From the NCBI GenBank assembly GCA_024305405.1, contig JAKNDB010000104.1, positions 1,488,001 through 1,552,000 on the forward strand: a stretch of 64,000 nt of DNA, in the 5' to 3' direction. This document shows, piece after piece, positions 1 through 14,279 of the stretch. Under the pieces are notes generated by a model. The model had not been told where the DNA came from. It saw only the letters and a list, made by a program, of their open reading frames with translations, and searched no databases. The first letter of the stretch is position 1, and every line of letters begins with the position of its first letter. Source of the stretch: Dirofilaria immitis (taxonomy: Eukaryota; Nematoda; Chromadorea; Rhabditida; Onchocercidae). A program made the translations under genes and the position numbers.

Positions 1-523
1 AATTTTTGATAATCTGTTCTATCTCGAAAGCATTATTAATAGGAAAAATACTTCTTATATTTCTCAAAGTAAATGATAAAAAAGTTTAAGAAAGATAAAA
101 AAGTGACATAAAATAACAGTAATATTTGCATATAATCGATACATTGGAGAAAAAAAATGTTCGCGCAGTATAACGACAGTTCATTTCATTGTTTAGGGAG
201 AATGCAAAAGCATGACCTTGAGTTGAATCTTTGATAAAGCAGACATTTAAGAATACGTATAAGGTTACAAGGTCATCCTACTACTTCTGTTATTTTTGTT
301 GCCACAGATTACAGGCATTTGTCTAACTAATGTGTCTATCCTTTAAATAAGTTGTTAAATGAAATGGTTTATTGCTCAGCAAGAAAAATCCGTTTACAAT
401 TCAGAATGAAATAGAACTTAAGCAATCATATATAAGTAAATAAATGGAACAGTTAAATATTTACGAATAGCAATGATTCATGCTTGCACCATATAATCAA
501 AATGAATCTTTTACAGTTTGCAG
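1..523. other. non-coding, probably intron or intergenic
   Basis: No splice-bounded exon or convincing ORF was found. The stretch is AT-rich and ends with a good 3' splice site (TTTGCAG at 517-523) that opens the candidate terminal exon at 524. Confidence 0.5.
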
Positions 524-838
524 AAGAAGCGATCGGGAAAGCCAAGCTTAGAGGTAGATGGCTATCCTGACAAGCCAACAACGGAAAGTTATTCAATATA
601 TCAGTTAAGAAAGAGAAAAAGAGGGAGAAAGCATTTATTCTATCGCCTCCCATATTCTCCTAATCATTCCTATCAAATCACAAAGAAAAGAAAAACATTA
701 CAGCCTGATAAGCAACTAAGTCGACAGCTTCAGCATTCTCCTTTCAATCATACCGACATTTTTGAAAATGAAAAGATATTCGAAAATGGAACAGTTGCAA
801 AACTGTTGACAATTATTCACTCATTATCTGATAAATAG
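524..838 (+). CDS. possible 3'-terminal exon of an unidentified gene
   Basis: This 105-codon open frame (stop included) starts directly after a plausible splice acceptor (TTTACAGTTTGCAG, AG at 522-523), has no usable ATG at its start, and ends in TAG at 836-838. An AATAAA polyadenylation-like signal follows at about 880. The peptide is basic and hydrophilic, with a cluster RKRKRGRKH that could act as a nuclear localisation signal, and no membrane segment. I do not recognise a family. The rest of the gene would lie to the left of the window. It could also be a chance ORF: such lengths are uncommon but not impossible in this AT-rich DNA. Confidence 0.38.
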   Translation, partial: KKRSGKPSLEVDGYPDKPTTESYSIYQLRKRKRGRKHLFYRLPYSPNHSYQITKKRKTLQPDKQLSRQLQHSPFNHTDIFENEKIFENGTVAKLLTIIHSLSDK

Positions 839-1475
839 CATCTAGCGTTGCTATTTAAAAGCGATCGCGATTGAAGAAAAATAAATGAACATCGATTGTA
901 AATAAGCAAAATTAACAGTTCTTGTTTTAAACAACGGCAGACTTTCTAGTTTCGATAATTTTTGGTATCATCCAATCATCTTATCTATGTTCTTTTCATT
1001 AATCAATTTCAACATTTTCTGCCGGACAACCTGATAGTAATGAGTTCATTTGTGTCTAAAATTTGTTGATCAATCAATAATTCTTAGAAATATTTAAAAT
1101 TCAATGAAATATTCATAAATGCAATGCATAACACATTCGATATATATTCTGGATCATAGCCAAACGAATGAGAGAAAGAATACTACTGAAAATATGAAAA
1201 GCTAAAATCGAATGGATAATTCAAAAAGCTAAGTAAACAGAAATGATGTTAACAAGTTGAAAATAAAAGACAAGGACTGGTCTGGTAATCTTCATGAAAG
1301 AATTGATATTATACTTTGATTTAGAATCTGCAGTTGCAGCAGCAATAATAAGCAAACATTTATTCATAGTTATAATATATAAGACACTGAACAGAAGTAT
1401 AATTAACAGATGAAAAGAAATGGGATTAAACACGGAACTAAATATCAATAAATCTGAAATTATATATTATAACTA

Positions 1476-1585
1476 GTTACTTTTTCTTTATCAAATTACT
1501 TTTTTCTTTATCAAATTTATTATCAATATATAGAGAATGAGTTACTTTTTCTTTATCAAATTTATTATCAATATAGAGAATGAGA
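1476..1585. repeat. tandem duplication, about 45-bp unit
   Basis: The segment with core TTACTTTTTCTTTATCAAA followed by TTATTATCAATATA and GAGAATGAG occurs twice back to back (about 1,496-1,540 and 1,541-1,585), with a third partial copy of the first 20 bases just upstream. The copies differ by a 2-bp TA indel. Confidence 0.8.
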
Positions 1586-1969
1586 AGAAGAATATCATGA
1601 TTCCACTGCAAAGAATCCGAGCTCAATTAAGAACAAAAATTATCGACCATTATGCTCTTCTGATTCTTTTTGAGAATTCGGTTATCGAAGTATTTGAAAT
1701 ATCAATTATATCATCAATAATTTCATAATCTCTTGGAAATCAATGAAAAATAAATCACTTCTTAAACAGAAAATAAATGACTGATTAAAAATGAAAATAT
1801 CTTTAGTAAAGACCTGCTAGAGCTAAAAGATGAATAGTTTAAAGTTTTTATTTCCAACTCTCGAGATCGACTTCATCGTTTTGTTTAAATAGTTAAAATA
1901 AATTAAAATGTAATATGAAAAGATAAAAGATACCAAGCGATGGCAGTGTTAGTGATAATTGCAGCAGTA

Positions 1970-2065
1970 GCAGAAAGATAGCAACAGCAATAACAGCAAT
2001 GACAACAATAGCAACAACAACAACAACAATAGCAATAATTATAATAAGAATAATGAGAATAATGA
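1970..2065. repeat. imperfect CAA/CAG/AAT trinucleotide tract
   Basis: Runs of CAACAACAACAAC, AGCAACAGCAATAACAGC and then AATAATGAGAATAATGAT form a degenerate 3-bp-period tract. No convincing open frame spans it, so it looks like non-coding microsatellite DNA. Confidence 0.7.
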
Positions 2066-5000
2066 TAACGAAAGGAAGACGAAAACTAACTAATCGTGGT
2101 TAGTACGGGGATCTCGACAAAGATTGATGGAACATTTCAGTATGCTAAACAACAAATAAAATGAGTGATCGTCGCTTCAACGTCAAGGAGTCAGCTGTCT
2201 CTGTCTCATTGTGGCTTAAAGTGTAACTATATGGTTAGCTGTAGTTGCAGAAGATAGTAAAGAATAAAAATTAAGACAAATGAAAGTATGTCTATTATCA
2301 CTGCAGCTGTTAAGGCAAAAGGTTAATAAAAATTAGAATATAATTAGTACAAATTTTAAAGCTTAAAATGCAATTAGAAAAAAGAAAACGATTAATTTAT
2401 TCAAAATAATCATTTTTTATTATATAAAAGCTATGATTCAGTGACGCATATCTTCATTTCGATAATTAAATTATTCATTAGTAAGTGGAGAAGATTGATA
2501 CAGAAAGAGAATAAATCAGAATTATCGGAATATTAAAGCGCGTGTTAGAACTTCAAAAATAATTTCCTAGATTTAGCAAATATTGTCAAAACTTGTCTAG
2601 AAATAAAGGACGAGATAGAAATTGAGCATTGTTTGACAAAATTGAATGTAATATTGATAATACAATTTAACATACCGTTGGAGTTAAAACATCGAATGTT
2701 ATTTCAAAAATCTAGGTTTTAAAATTGTAAATGTTCCCAATTCGTCAAATTTAAGATTTAATTATTCTAAAAATTGATATTTTCTTTGAGTGCCGCCATA
2801 TTTCTTATTTATATAGAACAATTCAATATGTTATAGAAAATATCACTCAGCAATTTTCGGATTAAAATTAATGTAAAACAAGCGTACTTTTGAAACGAGA
2901 AAGCATTTTAATCGCATAAAGGAATCGAATGTTTTTCAGTTTATAAAAATATCGCCAATTATCAAAAAGAATTATGAACCGATATCCCGAAAAATCAAAA
3001 AATTTCGAACGATAATCCAAAAAATTTAGTCATTATATATAATTTTATCAAGTTATTAGTATCAGTAGCAAAGCTAAAATTTAAATTAAATTGATATTTT
3101 GAATAGCTATAGAAATGATATTGATGAAAACAATTTCCAATTAAAAATTTTTCAAAAACAATTTCATTATACGCTTTTTTAAACAGAAAGAAAATCGAAA
3201 TGTCAGCAATTCTCATTTTCATAGATTACGTCTGCAGATGAAAAAGCTGGAGAAGATCATGATACTGGATGTCAAACTATCTATTCGTTCGTGGACGAAA
3301 ATGGATAATTGCCAACTTTTAATATTTCAACTTCAGATGTATTCGCTATAATGCTTGAATATCAACTAACCGTTGCTGATATATTCACAAAAACTTTCGT
3401 GAATCTTTCTATTGCTTATCAGCGCGAAGAATTCCTGTGCTTTCTTCACTTTAGTTTGTGAAATTTCGTCTCATTTGAAACAAAGCTGAAATAAACTAAT
3501 TGACGCAAGCTGCAAAAAAGTAATTACAAAATTTTTGCGGGCCATATGAAAGTAGTTTTATAATTCAGTTAGGAAAAGATTTCTCAACAGTCACGAGAAT
3601 AAGTTGATATTTGAAGGTAGAAAGATAGGAATAGCCATAAAGATATAGTGAATAATAAATTTTTAAATAAACAACATTTGAATGAAAGTGATGTAATGAG
3701 GTTCATTTTAATTCCATCGTCTTCCCTTGCACCTGTTTTCTATCATTATTTGATATGACGATGTTTTCTTCAGAAAGTCTAGATTTTATTCCTTGATTAT
3801 CAAATGAAAAACCAAACTCTAAATGTATTTAAAAAATATATTCAAATTTCGAGACAAAAGTTATTTTTATTTTCTATGGCAAATCAGACATCAGAGCATA
3901 GCAAAGTATTCTATTGTAATGGTTTTCTGCATCACTGTCGAGATGATACATCGATTTTTCTTTTCATCTTGATCCGTTGGCAAAACTCATTCTAAAGGCT
4001 AAATATTCTATAAATAAGAGGAAATCAATTCATCAAACAATAGATACTTTGATTAATAGAAGAAATCAAAATGAATAAATTGAAAAAAATGAATAAAAAG
4101 ATGTTGAAACAATGGAGAGATGAACTTCAAGTCAGCAAGAATGATAGATTGTTCTATCAATTAGAACATTCGATGACAGAATGACAGATAAGAATTCGAA
4201 TAAATCGCTGAAATGAAATAAGCTTGATATTATCGTTTGAATGTTTTTCATCAAAAACGAGATCAAAAAGTCAAAATTCGAATAATCTAACGATAAATTG
4301 AATTTAAATAACTTGGAAAGCAGTTAAAATATATTTTGATAATAATCTGCATCGAATAAAACCAGTGTAAACAAATGAATGAATATTAGAAACAGTACGA
4401 AAAGAGAATAGAATGGAAAGAGAAAATAACAAAAGATTAATTGTAAGACATAGCAAATGAACATTCTTTATCACTTCTGGAAATTCCGTAATCAAATAGA
4501 ATAGTTCAAATTAATTTTTTCTCAAATCACATTCAACTATGCAAATTATTGATTATTTGATTTATACTGCCATTTGCTTAATTGATTTGCAAAGAGAAAT
4601 TTATCATATTCACGTATTCATTAAAAATAAAATTCAAATGACGTAAATGTATATGTGAAAGATTCGTTGATTCCCTATGTTATTTTTAAATTTGATGCAA
4701 GTTTAAACAGCTTAAGTTTTTGGAGAAATTTGAGGGAAGGCAGAGGAAAGCACAGGAAAGAAAACCAAGAAAGAATATAAGCATTAAAGGATGGAAATGG
4801 ATTATATTTATGGAAATGTGCAGAAAAAGCGAATCATCCTGCTCATGCATAATTATGATTATACAGCATTGCTTATCGTAAAAGCATATCAGTGTGTAAA
4901 TTGATGTATGTAGAGAGGCATGTATCCATACAGAATGATACACAACCCGCATTGATGTAATATATATATGAAAAGTGAATGTTTTTATGAAAGAGACTTA

Positions 5001-5361
5001 TTTTGAAAAATTAATTTTTATTTTCACAAGGTAAAATTAATCAATCATTGATTTAATATAGTTCAGTTCTCAAATTCTAATTTTGATACTGCAATACCCA
5101 ATTTCATTAATGTCTTTTTTTTCTTATTCCATTGAATCGTTGAAGTGTATTATAGTCCTTAGTTGCTGATCTTTATTTCATTTTTGACCATAATCCTCAT
5201 AAATTATATTGTCCAAAAATCGCAATCCACTTATAATCTAATAATAATAGGTGATTTCAAGTATATTTAATAAAATGAAGAAAAAAATTATAAACTATTT
5301 TGCGCATCAAGTCGCTTGCATATAGTAACATAGCAAAATTGCACGAGAAATGCACTTTATT

Positions 5362-5398
5362 TCATTTAAAAGGTCAAATAGATTGACCTTTTAAATGA
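5362..5398. repeat. perfect inverted repeat, 16-nt arms
   Basis: TCATTTAAAAGGTCAA and its exact reverse complement are separated by the 5-nt loop ATAGA. It could form a hairpin. No coding context, poly-T tail or known RNA family signature is visible. Confidence 0.85.
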
Positions 5399-7090
5399 TT
5401 TATTCAAAGAGCAAAAGGTTACAATTAACAGCCTTACGAATGAGTAAAATAGAAAAATCAGAAATAAAACTCAGCAAATCAAAATTGTTTTGAAATAGTA
5501 TCTATCAAACTAATATAATATCATTGTATTTTGAAGTATCAAAAACAGCAGATTGTTTTATCATTGTGTTTCGTTTGGTTTAAAGAATGACAAAAAAAAA
5601 GAAAAAAATGAAAGTAACGATATTGGAATACGACAATTCTTATTCATTCATGTTATTCGACATTAAAAGTATATCTCACTTTCATTTTTGTAGTTAAAAA
5701 TAAAAAATGTTTGTATTGTGATAGTTAAAGTTACAAATGTTCAATATAATCATTATCACTACTTTGTTAACAAATTGATGCATTTTACTCATAATTCTTG
5801 GAACCATTGATGAAATTATTATTGATTTAGTAAAAACAAAGGCATCACTGATAAATATCACTTATTCTAAAAACGGTTTCATCGATCGTTGAATGAAAAA
5901 CTTCTAATACTTAGTTTTTATATCGATTCAAAATGTCAAAATGCATTTTTATTATGATTATTATCATTTAACAAATTTTTAGCTTAAAAAATAGCCAATC
6001 GAATAATGACTTACTATTACTTTATTTGCTGAAATTTTTGAAGATAATATGAAAATGCATTTTTTGAGACACCCGGTATGTGATATGATTGATTGTGCAA
6101 TATTCGAGACGGTTTTTGTTTGTTCATTCTCGATTATTTCATTGTCGTAACTGAATCAAACGTGCAATTTATATGACATTATTTTGGAACTATTAACCGT
6201 TTTAATGCATTTTAATAATATTTGAAAGATTTTTTTTGATAAGTGTTGAAAAAATTCTCAAGGATATATTTTAAAAAAATGGAAATTATATTTCCAAATT
6301 TAAATGTAGATTAATGAAGCTAAATTCAGAAAAGATATTATTTTTTTGACTTAATTATTTTTACTAACTTAAGTGATTACTTTCGTACATGTTTAGTATA
6401 TCTATTCAGAAACATATTCGTTTAACAAATATATTAAAAATATTCATAAATCAGATTTTTATTACAGAGATGAAAATCTCATCCATTTCTATTCAAATCT
6501 TTCATGAAATATCAATTCCAGCTATTGAATGAATGCATAAAATTAACTGAATGGATAAGATTAATTATCTCTTGTGATGTAAAATAATTTATTCGTCATT
6601 TAAGATGGCAATGGATGATAGGAATAAGAGACGATCATGAGATTAATTCAAACTATATAGATTGATCGTACATAAGTTTACATCTGTTATGTTATATCCA
6701 GATAATTTCGACTATTCAGATCAAAAGGATAAAAGTACACTGCAGTACAAACTTAATTTACTCTAGACGATATGTAATTCTTTCTCTGCTTCCTTTCCAT
6801 AAAATTATCAGTTATCATCCATTTTATCCAAAGGATAACTTTTAATAAATAGAAAATTTAACTTTCATCGATTGCTGTGGAATTACAATCATCCCATTTT
6901 ATATTCCTCACTAGCAATAAATGGGAAGGCGTTTGGCAAGTATGCCGCATTAAATGGAGCATGTATTATGCAAAATATCAAAATAATCCAAAAAGACCCT
7001 GAGAAGAGAAACGAATAAGTAGAATGTAATTACTGATAATGGATCGCAGAATAAGAGAAGTAGATGGTTTTCTGCAATTAATATATGTGC

Positions 7091-7213
<123 letters not shown>

Positions 7214-9268
7214 CAATCTATTCTAAGTATATAATACTTGTTTGATATGGCACAAAATTGAACTGCAAAAGATGAATAAAGAATTTAGTTGATTGAATGA
7301 TAGTTAGATAACTGCAGAAGAACAAATGGTGTTACTTTTTTTCTTTTTTTTTCAATACTAATTTTAGTGGATGAATTTTTTTCTAATTAATTTTCCATAT
7401 TCGTTTTCCATTTCCTTCAAATTTAGAAACTTGGAGAAGCTGGAAGCGTCTCCACTAAAATTTTTGCATCGATATTTCATTGGAAGAAGAAAATATGAAA
7501 GAAGGAATTAAAGAGAAAGGAAGATTAAAATTCAAAAGATTATCATTCCAACCGTTAGTTTTTTGATTTTCATATTTATGATGACAGCATATCTCATCGT
7601 TGATATTTTTAAGATTCAACTTTAACTCAAAACTCAGTGTAACTCATTTCTTTGTTGCATTGCAGTTTAATACCAAGAAAAAGATAAAATACAAGAAATA
7701 ATTATACATCTCATAAATTTTAGCTAAGTACATATTGATTGACATTTTTATTTGTAAATGTCCTCAACTTATAATTTTTCTCTATTTTCGTGATCGTTGA
7801 AATGATATAATTCAGCGAATTGTTGTACATTAAGCGATCTAAATTAGAAGATAATACACGAGACTAAATGAATATTGCTTCTATAAATCTTTGATAAAGT
7901 GCAGACTTGCAGCCTCTTCATGTTTTACTTTTTTTTGACTAATATGATGTACATTTTAAAAAGTATTCATTAAATATATTTATTAAGATTTAAAAACATC
8001 TAATAATATCAATTGAAAGAAAAGTTGAATGACAACCTGCAATTATTTCTAATCAAACGATATTTTGAAAAGTACGAATTGGAATAGATTAAATCTATCA
8101 TAAAAGTTAATTTCAAATATTATACATGATATTTAACAGTGAAATCTTTGGAGAAAAGAAGACAAAGTAATTTTTTTACCGAGTGACAATACTGAGCGTT
8201 TGATTTTATTTTCAATTAGTGCTAGTACAGTAAAAATTTGTGAACTAATTCAAAATTAATCATTCATAGCTCATTTTGGGCCCAAAGGAATGAATGGGAA
8301 AAATGAAAATAAAAAAACAGTAAGTATGAAAAATAAACTTAATAGCGATGCTCAACCATTAAATATTAGATAATTAGCTATAAATTACTAACTATTAATG
8401 ATGAATTTTCCTGTGAAATGTTTGCGAAAAAATGCTGACAAAATGAATAAGTTTATAATGAAAAGCAATGCTTTTCTAGTGCTTTATTTGATAATGAAAA
8501 ATTATCTTTTTGTTGCACACCACTATAATAATCTGAGATTAATTACTTGAGCAGCAATACTATGAAGATTATTTAATATATTAATCGTTCGTAATGACAC
8601 TGATCAATTGATCTTAAACTTTTATGCAGGAATCTATCTATTCAAGAGCTGATAACATAATATACATTCTAATGCGTGCATATTTCGGTTTATAAATTGT
8701 AAAACAAGTATCCATTATAAAATAATCAATTCTTTTGGGCAATTTATTTCATTGTAATCAGTTTTGTTTATTTTTGTTTAATTCAATTAATTTTGATTTT
8801 ATTTTAAATATGATACAACTGAATAGATTTGAGAATTAGCGGGCTTTCCAAAAATTCAAAAAAAAATTATATAATCTGTGTAATGCAATAAGTCTCACTC
8901 TTTTTCTTTTATCACTTTATTGACCAAATCTTATTATAAATTAATAAAAATACCAACTTAATTTAATATAGAGAAACAAATAACTAATATCATTCTGTAA
9001 TACTGAATAATTTATACAACTAAAACAGTCATAATGAAAATAAACTTGTTTGTCTTTTCTGTTACTAGAGATATTGTAGTATCATTAGCAGTAAATGTAA
9101 CTACCAGACTCGAAGCACTTGAACAGAAAGTTTGCCGTCCATTCTTTCAGATATTTTAAGATCAACATTCTGAAAGTATGTAAACTCAGTAAGCGATATC
9201 ATCGTCAAAAATAATGTAATAAATTATCAATTTTAGAAGTCATTAGTGCTCTTTTGTGAAATAAGTAT

Positions 9269-9877
9269 TTAACCTTTTTTGTAGTTTCCTATTCTCTCTA
9301 CAGCTTGGTATCTTCGCTTTCGTGATATCCTGCAAAATAGCGACAGATCAAAAATCGTTGTGAACTTTTTGTGATATATTTGGGATACATAAATATATTT
9401 TCGTAATGACAATTAGAGTCAATAAAAATTCGCCATACTTAAGCCCTTTTTTCCCTTTCCCCAAGGGCGCAATCCATTTGAATAAAGGCGAAAAATCTCT
9501 TTAAACCAAAAAGGAGGTGAAGTTGTACTCCTTTACACTTGCAATATCACGGCAGTTGAATAGTTGAAATATACCTTCATATCACAGGATGTCGGAACAA
9601 GAAGAAGTCTAAGGTTATATATCGTACTTTGCACTACTAAAACTTTTGCCTTCAATATTTTTGCCAAGACAAACAGATTAGGATTTTTCATTTTTTGTTT
9701 ATCATTATTATCGAATCACTTATCACATCCTGAAAATATCATTTTTGAAATAGTAAATCGAAATTTTGGAAAGCTCATCATAATATATTAATATTTTACC
9801 TTCACGTCTGGATCATTCTCATATTGAGCATCGGAAAAGCTATTGAAGATTGCCAATAAAACAATCAGTTGCAACAT
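9269..9877 (-). CDS. possible small secreted basic peptide gene
   Basis: The best-supported part is exon 1 (9,877-9,800): ATG directly after a TTTTTGCAG acceptor (a plausible spliced-leader site), a 26-residue peptide starting MLQLIVLLAIFNSFSDAQ (hydrophobic signal peptide, likely cleavage after SDA or DAQ) and a GTAAAA donor. A chain of small exons then joins in phase: 9,608-9,586, 9,498-9,439 (contains KWIAPLGKGKKG) and 9,329-9,269 (after TATTTTGCAG; contains SRKRR and ends KKG then TAA). This gives about 73 residues, rich in dibasic sites with neighbouring Gly, as in neuropeptide precursors or other secreted basic peptides. The two middle exons are weak and other joins are possible. No family is recognised. 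Confidence 0.3.
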
Positions 9878-11664
9878 CTGCAAAAATCGCAGTAAGCATG
9901 CAAGAGTCTCTATATCTTTCGATATCCCGGAAATTTCATTTGTGTTTTACAGAAAATTCATATTTCATGATGTTATCTAGCTATCCATACTTAATATTTA
10001 ACACATAGCATTATATTTGAAATCTCAATAATACTATTATGAAAATAATTAATTAGTTTTAGCTTTGTTACTTATTCCAAATATGTGTAAATAAGATCGA
10101 TGATTTTTTAATTTAGTGATTGATAAATTTTGATTAAATAGCTGATCATAGGCTCTAAAAAAGATAATGAAATTTTACTTATTTCCACTTTGTTATTGCA
10201 TGCAAAATCATTGTTGCAACAAAATTTTTAACTTTATAGCCCAAGGCAGCGTTTGCACTTTAATATTGTGATGTTTTTAACAAGATTTTTATAATGGATT
10301 TCCATTGTTAATAAGTCATAAATTACTGAGAAATATATACTACGATACAAATATGTGAATTTTTGTCAACTTACTCCTGATAATGACATCTCATGTTTCA
10401 TTTATTTTTAAGTTGTGAAAAAAAAATCTTTTTCATTTCAGACTGATTTGTTTATCAATTTTGCAGAGAAAAAAAAAAAAGGAATTTTAGGTATGTATGA
10501 TGTATTTCCATTGCTGATAAGTTGCAAATTACTGAGAATGCATTGATATAATGAGGTCTATGTTCTTAGTTTATGATTCGTTTTTTTTTAGTTTTCTGAC
10601 GAAACTTTTTCGATCTCAACTGTTTGATAAAAATGATGACGAATGATTGATTGTTGAAAGAATAAGGTAATATTTTTTTCAGAGTTTTGATAATTTCCTT
10701 TTTATATCCAACAGATGATGCAAACGGGAAAGTTTTATTTTAAATTATTGAAATTATATAATGCGTGCATGAAAAAAATCCAAGATACAGAAAAAATAAA
10801 AACATTATGCAACTAAGAATTAGCGATATCCTTAGATGTATCACATGAATTTCAGTGAAATATTTGTTACTTCATATTAGTGATTGCATAATTGTTATCG
10901 ATAATTTTGCGTCGATTATAAGTAATCAGTGAGAGACAATAATTAATTGCAACAAATCATCGAAAAAGTATTCGTTTTGTAAGAATTCATTTTACTAGAA
11001 TTTTTCATACGCATCAATAATTGAATCATTTAGTATAAACCATTAAAGGGAAATTAATAAATAGATTCACATTTTCCCTTAGTTTTGAGCATTAATTCAT
11101 ATAATCCATGTATATTCCGAGGTCGCTCAAATTTCTACGCTACCGATGCATTAGAAGAGAGAAAAACTATGACTCATTACATGTTAATTAACACTTTCGG
11201 GAATTTTAAATACTTGGAGAGAAATTTGATATATCATTAAAATCGAAAAAAAATCGAAATAATTAAAGCGTTAACAAATTGAAATTAAAGCATAAGGTTG
11301 AGCCCCAAAAAAAAGATAGAAAGGATAGATTTCTTCTCTTTTATAATAGCCTGTGAAGGCGGTTCAGATAAAAATTATGAATGAAAGTCGGCTACTTCTT
11401 AAATTTCATGCAGCAGCTATTTTGGTTCACTTCTCAGCAAACGGTAAACAATACCGCAATATTTAACTTGCTTACTTTTGAAGATTTCCGTGAATTCTTT
11501 TTGTTTGTTGAATACAGTCCAGGATTGACAGTCAAGATTGATACAATGGTTAATAAAAAGTCAATTTTATTTTAAGCAAAAAAGTTGAAAGCCTTATTAT
11601 TTTTAGTCATATACGATATGCTAGAGATTATTATGTATGATTCTTAAAATAATTGATTATACTT

Positions 11665-11704
11665 CTTAATGACAGGTGGATTGAGCGATCCACCTGTCAT
11701 TAAG
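11665..11704. repeat. perfect inverted repeat, 17-nt arms
   Basis: CTTAATGACAGGTGGAT and its exact reverse complement flank a 6-nt loop TGAGCG. The arms have more G+C than the surroundings, so the hairpin would be stable. It could be a structured RNA, a miRNA-like stem that is too short, or the tips of a small inverted-repeat element. Confidence 0.85.
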
Positions 11705-12260
11705 CGTATCAGTTTTTGCAAAAATATTTGCACTGGAGCATAAACAGTCTCATTTCCGAATATGAATTTTTCAATGAAAATCGTTTGCATAGCACCAATC
11801 GACTAAAAATAATAGATATACCCATCATAAAATGAAAATTAGCTTCAAATTAAATATTAAATATCATTTACTTCTATTTCGACATAATATTTTCAGCAGA
11901 AAATCGTTCGCACATACCTGCTATCGAGTCTTCCACCTTCAATTAATAAATCTAAATTACCTTTATAGTGAGTATCTTTTAATTCGAAGCTTTTCTATCC
12001 ATCATTACTTTTAATAGTTATCCTTGTCTTCTCCACAATCTTCCCCTTTTTTGTACAATTTCAACTCTTATTCCCTTTATTTCGATTACTGTAGACATTT
12101 CACGTCTTCCGTACCTCTTATCTTTAATTTTATTAATTTATTTTATATAATTTTTGCATATCAATTCATACGGAGTATGCATGCAAAATCCGATATTTCC
12201 GGCTATAAAGGATGTGAATAATAAACTTCCTTAGCAAATTTGCGCATTTTAATCATTCAA

Positions 12261-12300
12261 ATTTAATTTAATTTTGAGTCTATCTAAAATTAAATTAAAT
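12261..12300. repeat. inverted repeat, 15-nt AT-only arms
   Basis: ATTTAATTTAATTTT and its reverse complement are separated by 10 nt. With AT-only arms it is less significant than the hairpins at 5.36 and 11.67 kb. Confidence 0.7.
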
Positions 12301-14279
12301 CTCTGAGTGATGCGAATGTTTTAATGTATCAAATTTGAAATATCAATTCTATATCAACTGCAAGTATCATTAAAAGATTAAAAACGTTTTTCAACAACCT
12401 TTTAACGTTTTCAAAACAACCTCTTGACGTTTCAATAAATTTACGTAAATGAAACGCAATAAAATCGCGTCGATTCCTTTTATAACAACATATTTTTCAT
12501 TATTTCAGAAATCAATTAGTTATAGAAATAAGAATGACAAGGTGATGGAGATCATTTAGATCGAACGAAAATATTACTGCTACTGAATAAAGCCAGTTAA
12601 TCAAAACTATCAGTAATCTGATTCCCAAATAAATAGAACAGCAAAGAATAATCAATTTTAAAAACTTATGTAAATCATATTTCTTATACTCTCATGCGCA
12701 GCATCGAATGACCAATTATTTTGGTGGCCTTGAAAAGATATCTAAGTCCTAACCTAAAATAAGATGACAGATAAACAAATTAGCAATTTCGTGATATTAT
12801 TCAGCGCAACAACTAGCAACAAAGATATGATGATAATTACAAAGAAACAAATACGATTTGTTCTGTTATTAATTATTCCCAGCCATTGTATTTGTGATAT
12901 GATTGAATTACTTTAAGAAAAAAACAAAATGAGCGAATTAGCGGCGAAAATAAATCAAATTTATTGCGGCAATTTTTCTTGTCACCATCATGAAGTAATA
13001 TTTTGAATGATTGCGATACTATCATATAATTCCAAATTAGATTCTTTGCTGAGAAAGCAGTACGCATTCAAGAGGAATATTTCTTTTCTATCGATCAATT
13101 TTATATATCCAAAAAGTATCGACCTCATATTCATTACTTAACTCTTATGCATACGAACATTAGTTTCAGGCTTTGTTGTATATGCAAACTAAGAATTGAA
13201 ATAATTAATTGGGGAAAAAAATAAAAGGATCGATCTAATGTTTTGCTCAAAAATTATTCATCAATTTAAGCAATATTTTTCTCCTTGATATTTCAAGAGT
13301 AACATCATCAAAAAACCAGCTCTTTTGCTAGAAATGTTCTTCGTCGGTCTTTGTCCTCTTTCATTTTTCACTACAAAATAATATGAAGAAAGTGGATCTA
13401 CAACATTTTTAATATCCAATTACCGCTCACTTAATTTTAATATCGCTATTAATTGTCTGTGTAGTGTCGAAATTTCGAACGGCTGAATGGGAGAGTATAG
13501 GATTTGAACCAAATGTTTTCATACGACCACATGCTTAATTTTCTGTTAGCATCTGATGCATCACTATATATGACATAAATTTACAGGAATAAAAAAACGC
13601 AATATACTAAGTGTAGAAAAATCACGATAAATGATTTACACTTCAAAGCCAAATTAACGTCTACCCAAATTAACGTTTACTTGTGGGTGTTCTGCCTGAT
13701 CACATAGTTTTCAGCATTTACCATCATATCTAAAAGTTTTGCGAGAAAATATTTAGGCAGGGCTACAAACAACAGTGGAATGATTCAGAAATATAGTAAG
13801 ATGCCTATACGCTTACCTTGAAAAATGAAAGAGAAGAGGTAATGAAAGAGAGAAGATATTGAAAAACAAAAAACAGAGACGATACTATTTCTTCCAGAAA
13901 GTAGTATAAAAGGCTCAAACGGTAAGTGAATGAGACGCAGTATATTAATCTCTATAAATAAACTAGTGAAGATTGATTACCAATGCACACTCTCGGGTGG
14001 TGACTAGGATAAAATATAATCTCTCAACGATATCTGCAGAAAGACAGACCTTTACGTTTTATTTATTTAAACACATTAATTGCGAAATATATGAAAACTT
14101 ACTTCAGGTAAGAATGAAACAGATTTCCATTGGTTAATGAAGAGAAGCGATGATCGCCTCTACTACATCCTCAAACATAATTATATTACATCCTGTGACT
14201 ATCTCAGGATATGAATATTCTAGCTCACACTATTTTACAGTTAAAAGACTATAAGTATTCAAAACTGTTTATTTTGCAG

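Larger units (their letters stand above)
9878..14279. other. non-coding region with hairpins
   Basis: About 4.4 kb, AT-rich, with no gene I can support. It holds two perfect inverted repeats (11.67 kb and 12.26 kb). Short ORFs near 11.4, 11.8, 12.0 and 12.9 kb lack splice context and protein-like composition. Confidence 0.5.
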
